In this document: piece by piece, positions 13,248 to 24,495 of the stretch
How the letters are laid out: each line of letters begins with the position of its first letter
Numbering within the stretch: the stretch's first letter is position 1
Assembly (NCBI GenBank): GCA_025716815.1
Contig: JAIXMN010000028.1
Span: 416,542-480,541 of the forward strand
Direction of reading: 5' to 3'
DNA: 64,000 nucleotides
Origin: Dichotomocladium elegans
Taxonomy: Eukaryota > Mucoromycota > Mucoromycetes > Mucorales > Lichtheimiaceae
Program-made: the position numbers and the translations under genes
Notes under the pieces: model-generated
Seen by the model: the letters and a program-made list of their open reading frames with translations, nothing else
What the model was told of the DNA's origin: nothing
The model's database searches: none

Positions 13248-15109
13248 ATGGCCTCTATCAGTGCTGCCTTGAAGTCTCGTGTCCGCCGTCCTCAACTGCT
13301 CAAGAAGGTCATGAAGGCCGAGGATACCATTCCTTTGTTTGAGAATGGCCAGTACGTGGTTATACAGAGAAATAGATTTTTGACAACACAAATATAATTC
13401 TTTATTTACATCGGAACAGGTACCTCGGCTGGTCAGGCTTCACTGGTGTTGGCTATCCCAAGATGATCCCCAGTGCTCTTGCCGATCACGTTGAAAAGAA
13501 CAACTTGCAGGGCAAGATGAAGTTCAACCTTTTTGTCGGTGCCTCCACTGGTGCCGAGACCGAGGATCGTTGGGCCACCCTTGACATGATTGATCGCCGT
13601 TACCCTCACCAAGTCGGCAAGAACATCAAGAAGGGCATCAACGAGGGCCGTATCCGTTTCGCCGATAAGCACTTGTCCATGTTTCCCCAAGATTTGCTCT
13701 ATGGTATGCGCTCTCAGGAGGGATCGATTGCGTGATTCAATACATGTTAGCTAACAAAGGGAAATCCCTTACTCAGGCTTCTACACCAAGGACAAGCCTA
13801 ACGGCAAACTGGATGTTGTGATTGTGGAGGCTACTGCTATTACTGAAGAGGGCGCCATTGTTCCCGGCGCGTCTGTCGGTGCCACCCCAGAACTTTTGGC
13901 AATGGCCGACAAGGTTATCGTTGAAGTCAATACCCGTATCCCCTCTTTCGAGGGTCTTCACGATATCACCATGGGAAGCATTCCTCCCAACCGCAAACCT
14001 TACTTGGTTATGACCACTGAGGACCGAATTGGCTCGGTATGTGTTAAAGCAAAAGGGAGGTATGGGGCAAAAAGGCGCTCGATACTAAATGAAAGGTGTT
14101 ATGATAGACTTCCATTCCTATCGACCAGGACAAGATTGTTGCCGTCATCGAGAGCGATCGCCCCGATAACACCGGTCCCACCGCCCCTGCTGACGCCACG
14201 TCCGAGGCCATTGCCGGTCATTTGATTGATTTCTTGTCTCACGAGGTGAAAATGGGCCGTCTTCCTCCTAGCTTGCTTCCTCTTCAATCGGGTATTGGTA
14301 ACATTGCCAACGCCGTCATCGGTGGTCTTGCCAAGTCGCCCTTCAAGGACGTCACTGTGTATGTAGCGGAGTAGTTGAGCGAGAAACTGAGATCGTTATT
14401 GACAGCCCTTTTTTTTTCGCGGTTTTTCAAAAATAGGTTCACCGAAGTCTTGCAGGACACTTTCCTTGAGTTCTTCGACTCTGATAAGCTCAAGTTCGCC
14501 AGCGCTACCTCCATTCGCTTCTCGCCTGATGGCTTTGACCGCTTCTATAACAACTGGGAAAAGTACAAGGACCGTCTCTTGCTGCGTTCCCAGCAGGTCT
14601 CCAACTCTCCCGAGATCATCCGCCGTCTTGGTTGCATTGCCATGAATACTCCTGTTGAAGTCGATATCTATGCCCATGCCAACTCGACTCTCGTCTGCGG
14701 TTCGGGTATGCTTAACGGTCTCGGTGGCTCCGCCGATTTCTTGCGCAACTCGAAACTCTCCATCATGCATACTCCTTCGGCTCGTCGCTCCAAGACGGAT
14801 CCTACCGGCATCACTTGCATCGTGCCTTTCGCCACCCACGTTGATCAGACTGAGCACGATCTTGACGTGATTGTGACCGAGCAGGGTTTGGCTGACATCC
14901 GTGGTCTTTGCCCTCGTGATCGCGCTCAGGTCATCATCGACAAGTGCGCTCACCCTGACTACAAGCCCTTGTTGCAGGATTACCTTGACTACTCCACCAA
15001 GAAGTGCCTGGCTGCTGGCCGTGGTCATGAACCCCACATGCTTGACAAGGCTTTCAAGATGCACGTCAATCTGCTGGAGAAGGGCACCATGAAGATTGAT
15101 TCGTGGTAA
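13248..15109 (+). CDS. ACH1: Acetyl-CoA hydrolase / acetate CoA-transferase Ach1
   Basis: Transfers CoA between succinyl-CoA and acetate or hydrolyses acetyl-CoA; the fungal enzyme acts in mitochondria and helps with acetate and propionate metabolism. Exons 13248-13351, 13420-13703, 13777-14036, 14108-14358 and 14437-15109 join in phase to 523 residues, close to the family length (about 525). Typical family blocks are [79 protein letters not shown] and the region with [20 protein letters not shown], which holds the conserved catalytic Glu neighbourhood. The start [20 protein letters not shown] is the usual basic N-terminus. The coding sequence is C-rich at third positions, suggesting high expression. 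Together with the thiolase at 881 the window carries two acetyl-CoA enzymes, but nothing indicates co-regulation. Confidence 0.96.
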
Positions 15110-15860
15110 ACGAAAAAGAGCCGTATTAATTTGACTTTTGAAAAAGTTCTTGGGTTTTCTTTCTTTTTCTTGCATTTCTCTTTACTCCTACCCGACCCTT
15201 TACCTCCCCGTCTATTCTACCACTATTCAGTTGATGTACATTATAAACCCTTTTGAAAAGAGGCCAGTAAATAAATATAGAGAAATTCTTTCTTGATATC
15301 GCCTTTAGCTCAAAAGTTGCATAGTGGGGACCAGTTTATTATTTTGCCTCCTGTTGAATGCAATCTGGCCCGAGGAAAAAAAAAAAAGTAATTACTCTGC
15401 GCGAACTGGCTGACTTGACTAAGGTGCGGGGCGTTGAACGTGCCTGGGGATCTAATGTGGCAAATGAAAGGTTGGATATATAATCATTCCCATATGTATA
15501 TACAGGATATATATCGGATTGTCTCGCAATAATGTAAATCTTTTGTTGAATACGCTCCTCTCTAGTTCTGCGTGTGTGATCTCTGTATGTTGCGCTCTTA
15601 TGTACGCTGGTGGGAAAACCCTCTTTCCAAGAAGCGACAGGCAGCAAAGCGTTTCGAATGCCTTTCTTCGCGAATGAGTTGAGGGGTTGGTGCCGTTACT
15701 GTTCAATACGACAATCGAGCTGAAAATACCCGGAAGGGAGGAGTGGGGGTTTGGTTTTGTTTTGCCAAAGAAATCGCCCTATCCGCCGCCCCATCACGGC
15801 TGAGACCCAAATGCCAGGGAAGGGGGGTTGTTTGATCATGGCCCACACCCCCGTTCGCGT
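15110..15860. other. ACH1 3' flank and gene-free stretch
   Basis: Contains AATAAATA-type poly(A) context at about 15270-15280 and otherwise no ORF of note. A Tc1 remnant follows. Confidence 0.5.
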
Positions 15861-15864
15861 ATTC

Positions 15865-16560
15865 TCAATGAGCAGCATAAGAGCGTTATTTTAAATGCGG
15901 TGATGAGAATCCATCCCTTGTCCTAGAACAGCTGTTGGAGCGACAGATCCAAAGAGTTGAGGGTCTCAAAGTATCTCAAACGACGCTCCGTCGATTTATG
16001 GAAAAATGAGTTGAACTTGTCATTGAAAAATGGCTCGGTTTCAGTCTTAGAAAGGAACAGAGCTGCGAAGATCCAAGAGCGCCTTGACTGGGTGCGCAGA
16101 TGGGAACAAGATCAACATCGGCTGTAGTAAACGCTGCGTTTTTCTTGGTCATTCTCGATTCCATTATGAATAGGAAACACAGCATGACATGGTCCAAGAA
16201 AGGGACTTCTGCATAAGGCACAGTACCAAAGACAAGAGGCAAAGACAACCACAATCTTGAGAGCCATCTCAGCACCAGGCATTATTCAATGTAGCTTGAG
16301 ACTCCCACAGCCATCAGTCAAGAAAAGAAAGAGGGCGGGGTCAATCTGTAAGCCACAAGCAGAGGAACTGTAAATGAACATGATCTCAGCTTCCTCAAGG
16401 GCAACGATGGACTAGATGGATAAGCATGAACATAGGAAGGGCCATTACTTGGTAATGGATAATGCACCTATCCATAAGGCTGAGAATATCAATGTGCTCA
16501 TCTGCCACCCTACGTCCATTCGATTGAGCAGGTTTGGTCGGTTGTCGAAATCAAAGTAAA
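15865..16560 (+). pseudogene. Tc1/mariner transposase remnant, heavily decayed
   Basis: Matches the intact copy (52260-53060) in order: the LNEEHKSVILE block at 15865, TTLHRFM at 15985, the RLDWVRRWD block at 16080, the DESGFHINMKRSMAWSKKG region at 16150-16205, KKRKRAGQS at 16320 and HYLVMDNAPIHKAE at 16445. Many frameshifts and stops prevent translation. It ends where repeat family B begins. Confidence 0.85.
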
Positions 16561-16564
16561 AGGC

Positions 16565-16935
16565 AATAGAATATCCTTGTTCCATTCTGCAATCTTACTA
16601 ATATTCCGGATCCTCTGTAGATAACGATAGCAGCCTAACTCTCAAGTTGCCTTGAGAGGAGAGGATATGGGGCCGTGGTTTGGCTGCACCCCGCGCAGGT
16701 CTCCCACCATGGCTTCGTCGAGGTGGTTTTTTTTGTCTACGTCTGCTTCCTCCATTGCTTCTACTGCTGGCGTTTTCGTTTGCTCGTCATCGTCCCTTTC
16801 TCCATCGATCCTCAACAGCTCCGGATCTTTCCTTTCCTCCCTCTTCCGCCATTGTTGCCGCAATGGCACACCCAGCTACCTTCGCGGTAAGTTGAAGAGT
16901 AAGAAGGGGGCTGATATTTTCTGTTGACTACCAGG
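16565..16935 (+). repeat. Repeat family B, copy 1
   Basis: Starts TTGTTCCATTCTGCAATCTT and ends ATTTTCTGTTGACTA. It shares CAGGTCTCCCACCATGGCTT, CTTTCCTCCCTCTTCCGCC and CAGCTACCTTCG with copies near 31437-31835 (+) and 38170-38490 (-). A short ORF beginning at the shared ATG is serine-rich and not conserved between copies. Confidence 0.75.
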
Positions 16936-17244
16936 TATATCTCCAGCCTGACAATCCATCAAATTCCGTTACGTTGCTGCTGCAGAGACCCCATCCTCCC
17001 AGATGTCACCGCACGATTTTGGTCAACACCTGCGCCTATGTATTAGATACCGGTTTGTGCATTCCTTAACCATCTCTTCAACTGCCCTCGATAGTATCGA
17101 CCACAAACCCTCCGCTACAGCTATACAGCAAATAAAGACAGCAGCATTGACCGACTCTTTGCAACAAAAACTATTTATTTAGTTCTTTACGGGATTCATC
17201 GAAAGGACGGGGATCGATAGAGAGATCGGCGATAACCGAGGCAC

Positions 17245-18262
17245 TTAGTCGAAAAGACCGAAGCCCATATCATCATCAGACTCCTCAGCCTCCTCAACCT
17301 TGGCCTCCTCCTTGGCCTCCTCGGTGGCAGCGGCAGCAGCAGCAGGGGCAGCAGCAACGACGAAGGCATCGGGGTTCTCCAAGAACTCCTTGATCTTCTC
17401 AGAGCCCTCGAAGGTGTAGTCGGTGGCGACGGAGACAGCCAAGAGGTTCTTGTAGCCGTTGATGATCGAGTGGGGGACGGCAGCCAAGGTGGGGTAACCG
17501 GCAGCAAGGGAGACGCAGGCAACCTCGCGGATGGCGGCGAGCAAGTTAGCAACAAGGGCAGACTCCTCGACGTCCAAGATCTCGGGCGAGAAGACGGTGC
17601 CGTTGTCGAAGACTTGGGTGATGGTCATACCGTAGGTGAAGGGCGAGATGTTCAACATGTTGAGCAAGACAGCCTCGGAGGGACCGACCTTCTCACCACT
17701 CTTGACGACCTGGACATCGCTGACGATTTCAATGGTACCACGCGAAATCTTGGTAGGGATACCAAGGGCCTGGAAGAACGAGGTCTTGCCGGGTTCCATA
17801 CCAGTGTTACCACCGGGGATGTACACATCACTGGGAGCAACGGCACCAGCACGGGCAGGGGCAGCAACACGGTTCGAGGTGATCTTCTCACGGATCTCCT
17901 TGAGGTCCTTGTTGGTGAAAACGAAACCGACGTTGCCACGGACGTGAGGAGTCAAACGCTCGAGCTCAGGGCGGTCGACAACGAAAGTCTTGAAGGCACG
18001 ACGGACCATGGTGTTCTTACCCATGAGGACAACACCATCGCCACGGAGAGAGTGACGGATCTGGTGCATCTGGTTGGAACCGACGTTGTCAACATTGACA
18101 ACGAAAACGGTCTTGTAGGTGTCAAGATAGTTCTTGAGCTATAGAAAAAAATAAAAGGGGCAAGATTAGAGAAGGTTTGTGCGTCTCGCGTTAAAAGATT
18201 CCTCCTTTGGTTATAAAGCTCACCTTTTCAAAGTACAGTTCCTTGGACTCTCGCTTCGACAT
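17245..18262 (-). CDS. RPP0: 60S acidic ribosomal protein P0 (uL10)
   Basis: Base of the ribosomal stalk; anchors P1/P2 dimers and helps form the GTPase centre. Two exons, 18262-18224 ([13 protein letters not shown]) and 18138-17245, give 310 residues, the normal length. Visible landmarks are [55 protein letters not shown] and the Ala-rich hinge. The C-terminal acidic tail ends [11 protein letters not shown], which binds elongation factors. Codon use is strongly biased to C-ending codons. The antisense frame is open over 224 codons only because of that bias. The gene converges with nothing close: its 3' flank (16,940-17,244) holds family-B sequence and no gene. Confidence 0.98.
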
Positions 18263-18340
18263 GCTGATTAAAATGCTGTTCGAGGACTTTTAAAGAACCT
18301 GGATCCCATTATCAATATCGATCAGCAACAGTATCCTATC

Positions 18341-18371
18341 ATGGGATGGATGGATGGATGGATGGATGGAT
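18341..18371. repeat. GGAT tetranucleotide repeat
   Basis: About seven GGAT units between the start of the P0 gene and the 3' end of the kinase gene, in non-coding sequence. Confidence 0.9.
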
Positions 18372-18561
18372 TCATACCTAGGAAACAGTGCAAAAGAGGA
18401 AGATCCTTACCACAGCGCGACAAGGGCCCTCGATATTGGGGGTGCGTGGGGCCGGGTGGCGCAATGCGTGACTGTTCCTATTAAATTCCCTCCCCCTCTG
18501 GTGCTCCCCAGAACCCCGCTAGACTTCATTTTCTCAAGGATTCATGCTGGTGCAATATGAT

Positions 18562-20798
18562 TTATTTTCCTTTATCCAAGTGTGCAGAGCAATGAGTGGA
18601 TTGTGCCCGATCCAGCGGACTGGTCAAATTAGCGGTATTGCGGCGTCTGCCGAGCAAGGTTGAATTATCCATGCTCAGCTCAAATAAGGGCGTGATCGTA
18701 TTGCTGCCCCTTGCGGCTCCTCTTGAAAGCAGTCTTGCTGCTTCTTCCTGGGAAGGAGGAGGCGCTTCTCTCCCTGTGGAATGGTTCTGTTTCAATGAAA
18801 GGGAGTTTTCCAGCTGTGATCGAATAGCTTCGGCCTCATCGTCATCTTTTAAGTGGCGTTTAATGATATCCTGGTCGTTGTCACTGTCACAGTCAATGTT
18901 AAGCGGGTGTCCGAAGGCTTGACATTTTTTTTTCCTGGAACCCTCCTCGGTGATGCGCTGTACAGCATAAGATACATCAAATATTTCTTTCATGGTGTTG
19001 ATCCCTGGTGAAAACAACTCATGACGCCTAGAGGATGGGCTCGTGCTGTCTCCTAAAGCGTTCGTGGCATTGGGTATATTGCGTGGTGCAGATGCGGGGG
19101 TCGAATTTCCGTATTCTTTGATGTGGTGCTGTAGGAGAAGACCATCAGCTGCAGCAGAAGTAGCCTTCGTGTCGGTGTTGTTGTCCAATCCACTATCGTC
19201 CTCTGTATCGGCGGTGGCATTTGTTGATGTATCGGATGGGCTGACTTCCCCTTCTTCTTCGTCATCCGTTGTGGACGATGTTAGGGTGACTCCGTTGCTG
19301 TTGCTGCCTTTGGCGTCTGTCCTACCAAGGTCCTTGGTTCCATTTTTAAGTTGCCCTTGCCCGTGACAATTGCTGTGTAACCTAAATACCTCTGTCATCC
19401 AAGGATGCTCGAAGAACTGATCAATTGTGTAGCGCTCATTGGGATCAACGCACAACAGATGAGATATCAAGTCTTTGGCGGAGCTTGAGATAGAATCCCA
19501 CCAAGGGCTCAAAAATGTGTACTGTCCGTGAGCGACTTTTTCGGTCAATATTTGGATGTTTTCGTCGTAAAACGGAGGGAACCCGCACAAAAGGGTGTAC
19601 AGGACACAACCAAGGGCCCACATGTCGACAGATTTAGAGTAGCGCTCGTCACGCACTATCTCAGGCGCGGTATACCCAACTGTTCCGCACGGTGTCATGG
19701 TTTCTTGATCCCAGACAACCTTCGACAGGCCAAAGTCGGCAATCTTGACTCGGCCGATTCCACCTCCACCTAAACCGGGTATAAATTCGCCTTCATCTTC
19801 TTTGGGTTCATCGTCTTCCATCTGCGGAGGTGGTGGTGAAACGCGCTCCATGAATGGAATAGAGTTAAACAATAAATTCTCAGGCTTAATATCTCTGTAG
19901 AAAGTAATATAGAATGAATACAAGCTGTTTCTGCATATGTATATCACAAACCCAAAAGAAAAAAAAAAGGGGGGGGAATATATGCCTTATTACCTATGCA
20001 CAATGCCTTTTTCCTCATGCAGATAGCGGATCCCGTCAGCTACCTGACGAATGCAATGACGAGACAGATCCTCACTGAAATATGTTAGGTTGACAATCTG
20101 GTGGAATAGCTCGCCGCCATCACACAGCTCTAAGATAAGGAAATAGTGCTACGATATGATTTACGATTATAATCTTGACTTGATAATTCGCACGCCAAAG
20201 CCAGGTCGACATTACCTCGCTTGTCTCGATAAACTCATACAGCTTGATTATGGATGGATGGTTGATTGTCCGCATCAACTGAACTTCTTTAAGGACGCTT
20301 GCTTTCTACATGTTGAAATCCATCGAAGCGAGCGAGCCGGGAGTGAAAGAATTAATGTGTGTAACCACAAACCCTTTTTATTTTTTCTTCCGCTCGCTCT
20401 CCCCACCTCCCCCCAGAGAGTGTGTACCTGAGTTTGAGAAAGTTCTAGTTTTCGAACTGCCTTGACAGCCACCAGATCGTTTGTTTCAAGATCAGTTGCT
20501 TTAAAAACGATTGAAAAGGCTCCTCTAGCAAAGGACTCTGTAAGAAGGGATAACCGGCATGGCCTTATGTGGGGGACGAGGACACCTACTCTCCTAATTT
20601 GTCTATAAGCTGGTACCGGTCAAGTCCCTTGTAGTTAGGCAGCCGCGGCTGCTGTGTTACAGCACAGGACGGTCGGTGTTCGTCGAATCCATTATCTTGT
20701 CGGGTTTCCCGTTTAACATACGATGTCGAGTGCTGCTGAGGATATTGCTGTTGTTTTGTGCTGCTTCGGCTCAGTAGGCTTTTCAGTTGGACAAACAT
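18562..20798 (-). CDS. CaMK-type Ser/Thr protein kinase, Rck2/Srk1 family
   Basis: Phosphorylates proteins downstream of stress MAP kinase signalling in the family members known from yeasts. Exons 20798-20590, 20524-20428, 20305-20216, 20148-19994 and 19894-18562 give 627 residues in phase. Kinase landmarks are KLGEGAF (Gly loop), VAVKAVRK (Lys near 91), ILELCDGGELFHQI, HRDIKPENLLF (catalytic Asp near 184), KIADFGLSKV (DFG Asp near 236), CGTVGYTAPEIVRDERYS and FPPFYDENIQILTEKVAHGQ. The 50-residue insert between HRD and DFG, rich in Pro and Asp/Glu and ending GEFIPGLGGGGIGRVK, is characteristic of the Rck/Srk group. The C-terminal 250 residues are disordered, Ser/Thr/Asp-rich, with SP/TP sites. 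Splicing to the second AG (GCTAG) rather than the first restores the Gly loop. The start at 20798 is the first ATG in frame. Confidence 0.93.
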
Positions 20799-21039
20799 TT
20801 TACAAGCAAACTATTGCTATTATTATTACTACTACTACTACATCAGCTACAATGTCAGGAAAAGTTTGGCCATGTCGACATTGGTGCAATTCACCCGTTT
20901 GTATCTTTATTACCGGAATACAGGACCAGTAAAAGTCAGTTTAGAAACAATATGCAGGAAAAGAAAAAGAAAAGAGAAGAAATAGGATATGACAAGGAAC
21001 GCGAATGAACTTTATAGTACCTGGCAACGGAGTCAGCCA

Positions 21040-21700
21040 ATAGCGTTCAATATGAGAGCAACATGAATGCCTTATACTCACCGCTCGTCCCGTATCCTCT
21101 AGAAACCGAAAATAGGCGTATCCGTTTTAATCAAGGAACAGTTTCCCATACTACGTGGAGAAGGATGATATTGGATATATACCTTAAAAGCAGATGCATG
21201 AGAGGAAATATCGAATGAGTAAATCACCTTATTCGGTGTAGCGTCGTGGTGGGTTATCATGATCGAAGAAGGCTTGACAAAATGCTGACTGTCTGAAAAA
21301 TCGGCTGATACGCTATTTTGGTTCAAAAATCTACTCAAACGTCAGAATCAGCTGCTGAGGTCTTTGTGCCCCTGGTACCAATGCGATCCAAGTGCGACTG
21401 CACACATGCTTTTCGGATGAGCATATCCATAACATATGAAGTCATACTCGATCTTTCTTCGCAGACATCATCTGAATTTGTTATGGATTCAGCCCGAACC
21501 TTCCCCGAGAAATCGACAATGTACATGACGGATTCACGTTTTATTTCTATCAACAGCGTCTACACATTTAGCAGCACTAGAACTTCCAGGAATCGCGCTG
21601 TACGTATATCCATGAGGTTAATACACAGCATAAGAGAGAGGCGGGCCATATATCCGGCAACCTGACACCTTCTCCCGTTGATAGAGCTAAAGAAATACAC
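21040..21700 (-). pseudogene. Possible decayed gene of unknown family
   Basis: On the minus strand a coherent amino-acid sequence can be read in one frame from about 21700 to 21335 (AGYMARLSLMLCINLMDIRT, then IEIKRESVMYIVDFSGKVRA and SDDVCEERSSMTSYVMDML). It continues in another frame from 21333 to 21099 (SRFLNQNSVSADFSDSQHF, then MITHHDATPNKVIYSFDISS). The first part carries an in-frame TAG at about 21561, and the two parts are linked only by a frameshift or an implausibly short intron. No family is recognised. It could be a pseudogene, a gene with unusual micro-introns, or chance open sequence. Confidence 0.3.
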
Positions 21701-21886
21701 ACGCAATCACGATGACACATAGAGAGTACAAGACACTACAGAAAGGCAGTGCAAATAATGAATCAGATCGTTGGACAAACCGCTCAGTAAAGGTGAACCG
21801 TGATCTCGAAACAAGTAACGAGTAAAAATGAACTATAACAGCAAAATAGACAACAAGCGCGGAAAGCGTAGCATGTAGAAAATTAG

Positions 21887-22399
21887 CTATGCAGCAAACT
21901 GACTCTCAGGCGGAATAGGATCCTTTGGATGCTTAGCCTATATCAAAATAGTGTCAGTACTTGTCGATTCCTTCGTAGCTAATTGCCGCAATTCGTGTTG
22001 CGTTTCCCTTTTTTCAAGTTTTATATACCTCCATGTGCTGAACAAGTAGTTTATACGTTGGCATTCCGGAAAAACACTTGGGGCACTTCACCTATTACAA
22101 ACGTGCGCGCACAAGAACATAAAGCGAGAGAGAGAGGGGGGAAGAAAAAATATCGTGAGTTGCAACAGAGTGGCAAAGGCAAGAAGACATCGATAACGTA
22201 CTTGCAGGCCAGCAGCACGTGCACCAAGTTGAGACTGAGGCTTTTTCGTCTTGGAGGCTTCCTTTTGGGCCCTTTGTCTGATTAAAGGATTATCAGTCAA
22301 AGACGAGTCCGAAGACTACACGTTAAATCCAGTTCAATGCATCCATGTGCTCCATTAAAGGCATTACCTTGCTTGTTCCTTTTGGGCACCTCGAGCCAT
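21887..22399 (-). CDS. ZNF706-like small C2H2 zinc-finger protein
   Basis: Four tiny exons (22399-22368, 22277-22202, 22091-22029, 21937-21887) join in phase to 73 residues. The N-terminus MARGAQKEQARQRAQKEASK is the Lys/Gln-rich start shared with the SERF/4F5-like and ZNF706 families. The second half, VKCPKCFSGMPTYKLLVQHM then EAKHPKDPIPPES, is one C2H2 finger with the ZNF706-type HPK.P.PPE ending. In animals ZNF706 is a small nuclear protein linked to transcription control and RNA binding; the fungal role is not known. Each exon is below the usual ORF cutoff, so automated calling could miss it. It is transcribed away from RPL3, sharing an intergenic region of about 500 bp. Confidence 0.9.
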
Positions 22400-22894
22400 T
22401 GTGAAAAGGCGGCGGATTGGTGATGTTCTAGTTGCTCTAAAGGGAGAAGGAGGGAAAAAAAAGAGAGAGTGTGTGTGTGTCTCTCGAAGTAGCTGAGGTA
22501 CTTTTTTTGTTTTTTTTTTCTCGTTCAAATTGAATATCCGGCACAGTTCCTTCAGGGAAAAGAAGAGCTTACCTTGCCCACTGAAAAGGTTTGAGTTTTG
22601 CTCAAAGCGACTGAACAATATACAGTCCAGAATGATGGAAGTATTTCAACCACATTGTCTTTAACGGGAGTATACCACAAGATCAGTAGGTATTGCCCTC
22701 ACATAGCAAGCAGCTTATAGTGCCATTTATTACTGCCGTGGCTGTAGCCTAGATTACCGCCCCATCCCCCGCCATCTTCCGAAAAAGGGGAAAACGAACA
22801 AATCCGTCTGATTTCATTGGCCGACGCCAGACATAATGGATGAGACTCCTCGATCAGAACGTGTCCTTCCTTTCTATTCATCCATCTTCTCCGG
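22400..22894. promoter_or_regulatory. Shared upstream region of the ZNF706-like gene and RPL3
   Basis: The only sequence between two divergently transcribed genes. It has long T/A tracts and a GT-rich repeat at 22466-22480 on the plus strand. No specific factor site can be named. Confidence 0.5.
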
Positions 22895-24247
22895 ATGGTA
22901 AGCTTGCCTCATCCGTCGCGCTATCAATCCATCTAACCATGTATATTGCTGAATCTTATAGTCGCACCGCAAGTACGAAGGTATGCTGAGAGAAAATGAC
23001 TTTACACCGATCGAATGTGATTACTCAATGATCACATGCGCTTAGCTCCCCGCCACGGCCATTTGGGTTTCTTGCCCCGTAAGCGCACCAGACAACACCG
23101 CGGTAGAGTCAAGGCCTACCCCAAGGATGATGCCAAGAAGCCAGTCCACTTGACTGCCTTCATGGGTTACAAGGCCGGCATGACCCACATTGTTCGCGAT
23201 TTGGAGCGCCCTGGTTCCAGTAAGTGTTTACTGTAGCATGTTTCAAACGAGGTTATTGACACTGTATTTGCAGAGATGAACAAGAAGGAGATCGTTGAGG
23301 CTGTCACCATCATCGAGGCTCCTCCTATGGTCATTGTTGGTGTTGTTGGTTACATTGAGACTCCCCGTGGTCTCCGCTCCCTCACCACCGTCTGGGCCGA
23401 GCACTTGTCTGACGAGGCTAAGCGTCGCTTCTACAAGAACTGGTACTCCTCGAAGAAGAAGGCCTTCACCAAGTACGCCAAGAAGTACTCCGAGGGTGCT
23501 AAGGATGTTAACCGCGAGCTCGAGCGTATCAAGAAGTACTGCTCCGTTGTCCGTGTCATTGCTCACACCCAGATCTCCAAGGTCCGCATTGGCCAGAAGA
23601 AGGCCCACATCATGGAGATCCAGCTCAACGGTGGATCTGTCGCCCAGAAGGTCGATTATGCCCGCGAGCACTTCGAGAAGGAAGTGTCTGTTGGCTCTGT
23701 GTTTGAGCAAGACGAGATGATCGACATTATCGGTACCACCAAGGGTCACGGTTTCGAAGGTGTCACCGCTCGTTGGGGTACTAAGAAGCTCCCCCGCAAG
23801 ACTCATCGTGGTCTCCGCAAGGTTGCCTGTATCGGTGCTTGGCATCCTTCCCGTGTCATGTACTCGGTTGCCCGCGCTGGTCAGCGTGGTTACCACCGTC
23901 GTACTGACCAGAACAAGAAGATCTACCGCATTGCTCACGGTGCTGATCCCAAGTCTGGCTCGACTGAGTACGATCTTACCGAGAAGTCCATCACCCCCAT
24001 GGGTGGCTTCCCTCACTATGGTGTCGTCAATGAGGACTTTGTCATGATCAAGGGCTGCTGCTCTGGCTCCAAGAAGCGTGTCCTCACCCTCCGCAAGTCG
24101 CTCCAGGTTCACACCAAGCGCTCTGCCTTGGAGAAGGTCTCGCTCAAGTTCATCGACACCTCGTCCAAGTTCGGTCATGGTCGCTTCCAAACCCATGCCG
24201 AGAAGCACCAGTTCATGGGTACTCTCAAGAAGGACAGAAAGAACTAA
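22895..24247 (+). CDS. RPL3: 60S ribosomal protein L3 (uL3)
   Basis: Core large-subunit protein near the peptidyl-transferase centre. Exons 22895-22897 (the ATG alone), 22962-22980, 23046-23219 and 23274-24247 give 389 residues, the usual eukaryotic length. The start [20 protein letters not shown] follows from splicing the ATG exon to TCG CAC CGC AAG. Other landmarks are [65 protein letters not shown] and [17 protein letters not shown]. The conserved His at the tip of the W-finger (the residue methylated in yeast L3) is in GAWHPSRV. Codon use is strongly C-biased, as in P0. An antisense ORF of 321 codons is an artefact of that bias. Confidence 0.98.
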
Positions 24248-24495
24248 ATGTCATAGTGTTTTGTTGGTATTCTATGTTTCTTTCATGGACCTGGTGATGC
24301 ATAATAAAAAAGTGCATGTTTTCGTATACGGGTTTATTTATGCAGCAGTATATTGAAAGCAAAAGTGGAAGTGTTGGATACATGTTTGTGTGTATACGTG
24401 GTAGGACAGTGGATGGGCATTGTTGCTTGTGCTGGTAAAGTAGGATGAGGGAGGGTGCCGTGAATGGGAGTGGAATTATTTAAAAAATGTTTCGT

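Noticed and set aside
14396..15175. 259-codon minus-strand ORF opposite ACH1
   Set aside because: Antisense shadow of a biased coding exon without domain features.
17470..18144. 224-codon plus-strand ORF opposite the P0 gene
   Set aside because: It is an antisense by-product of the strong codon bias of RPP0; the minus strand encodes a full ribosomal protein.
23243..24208. 321-codon minus-strand ORF opposite RPL3
   Set aside because: Leu/Gly-rich antisense artefact; the plus strand gives a complete L3 protein.
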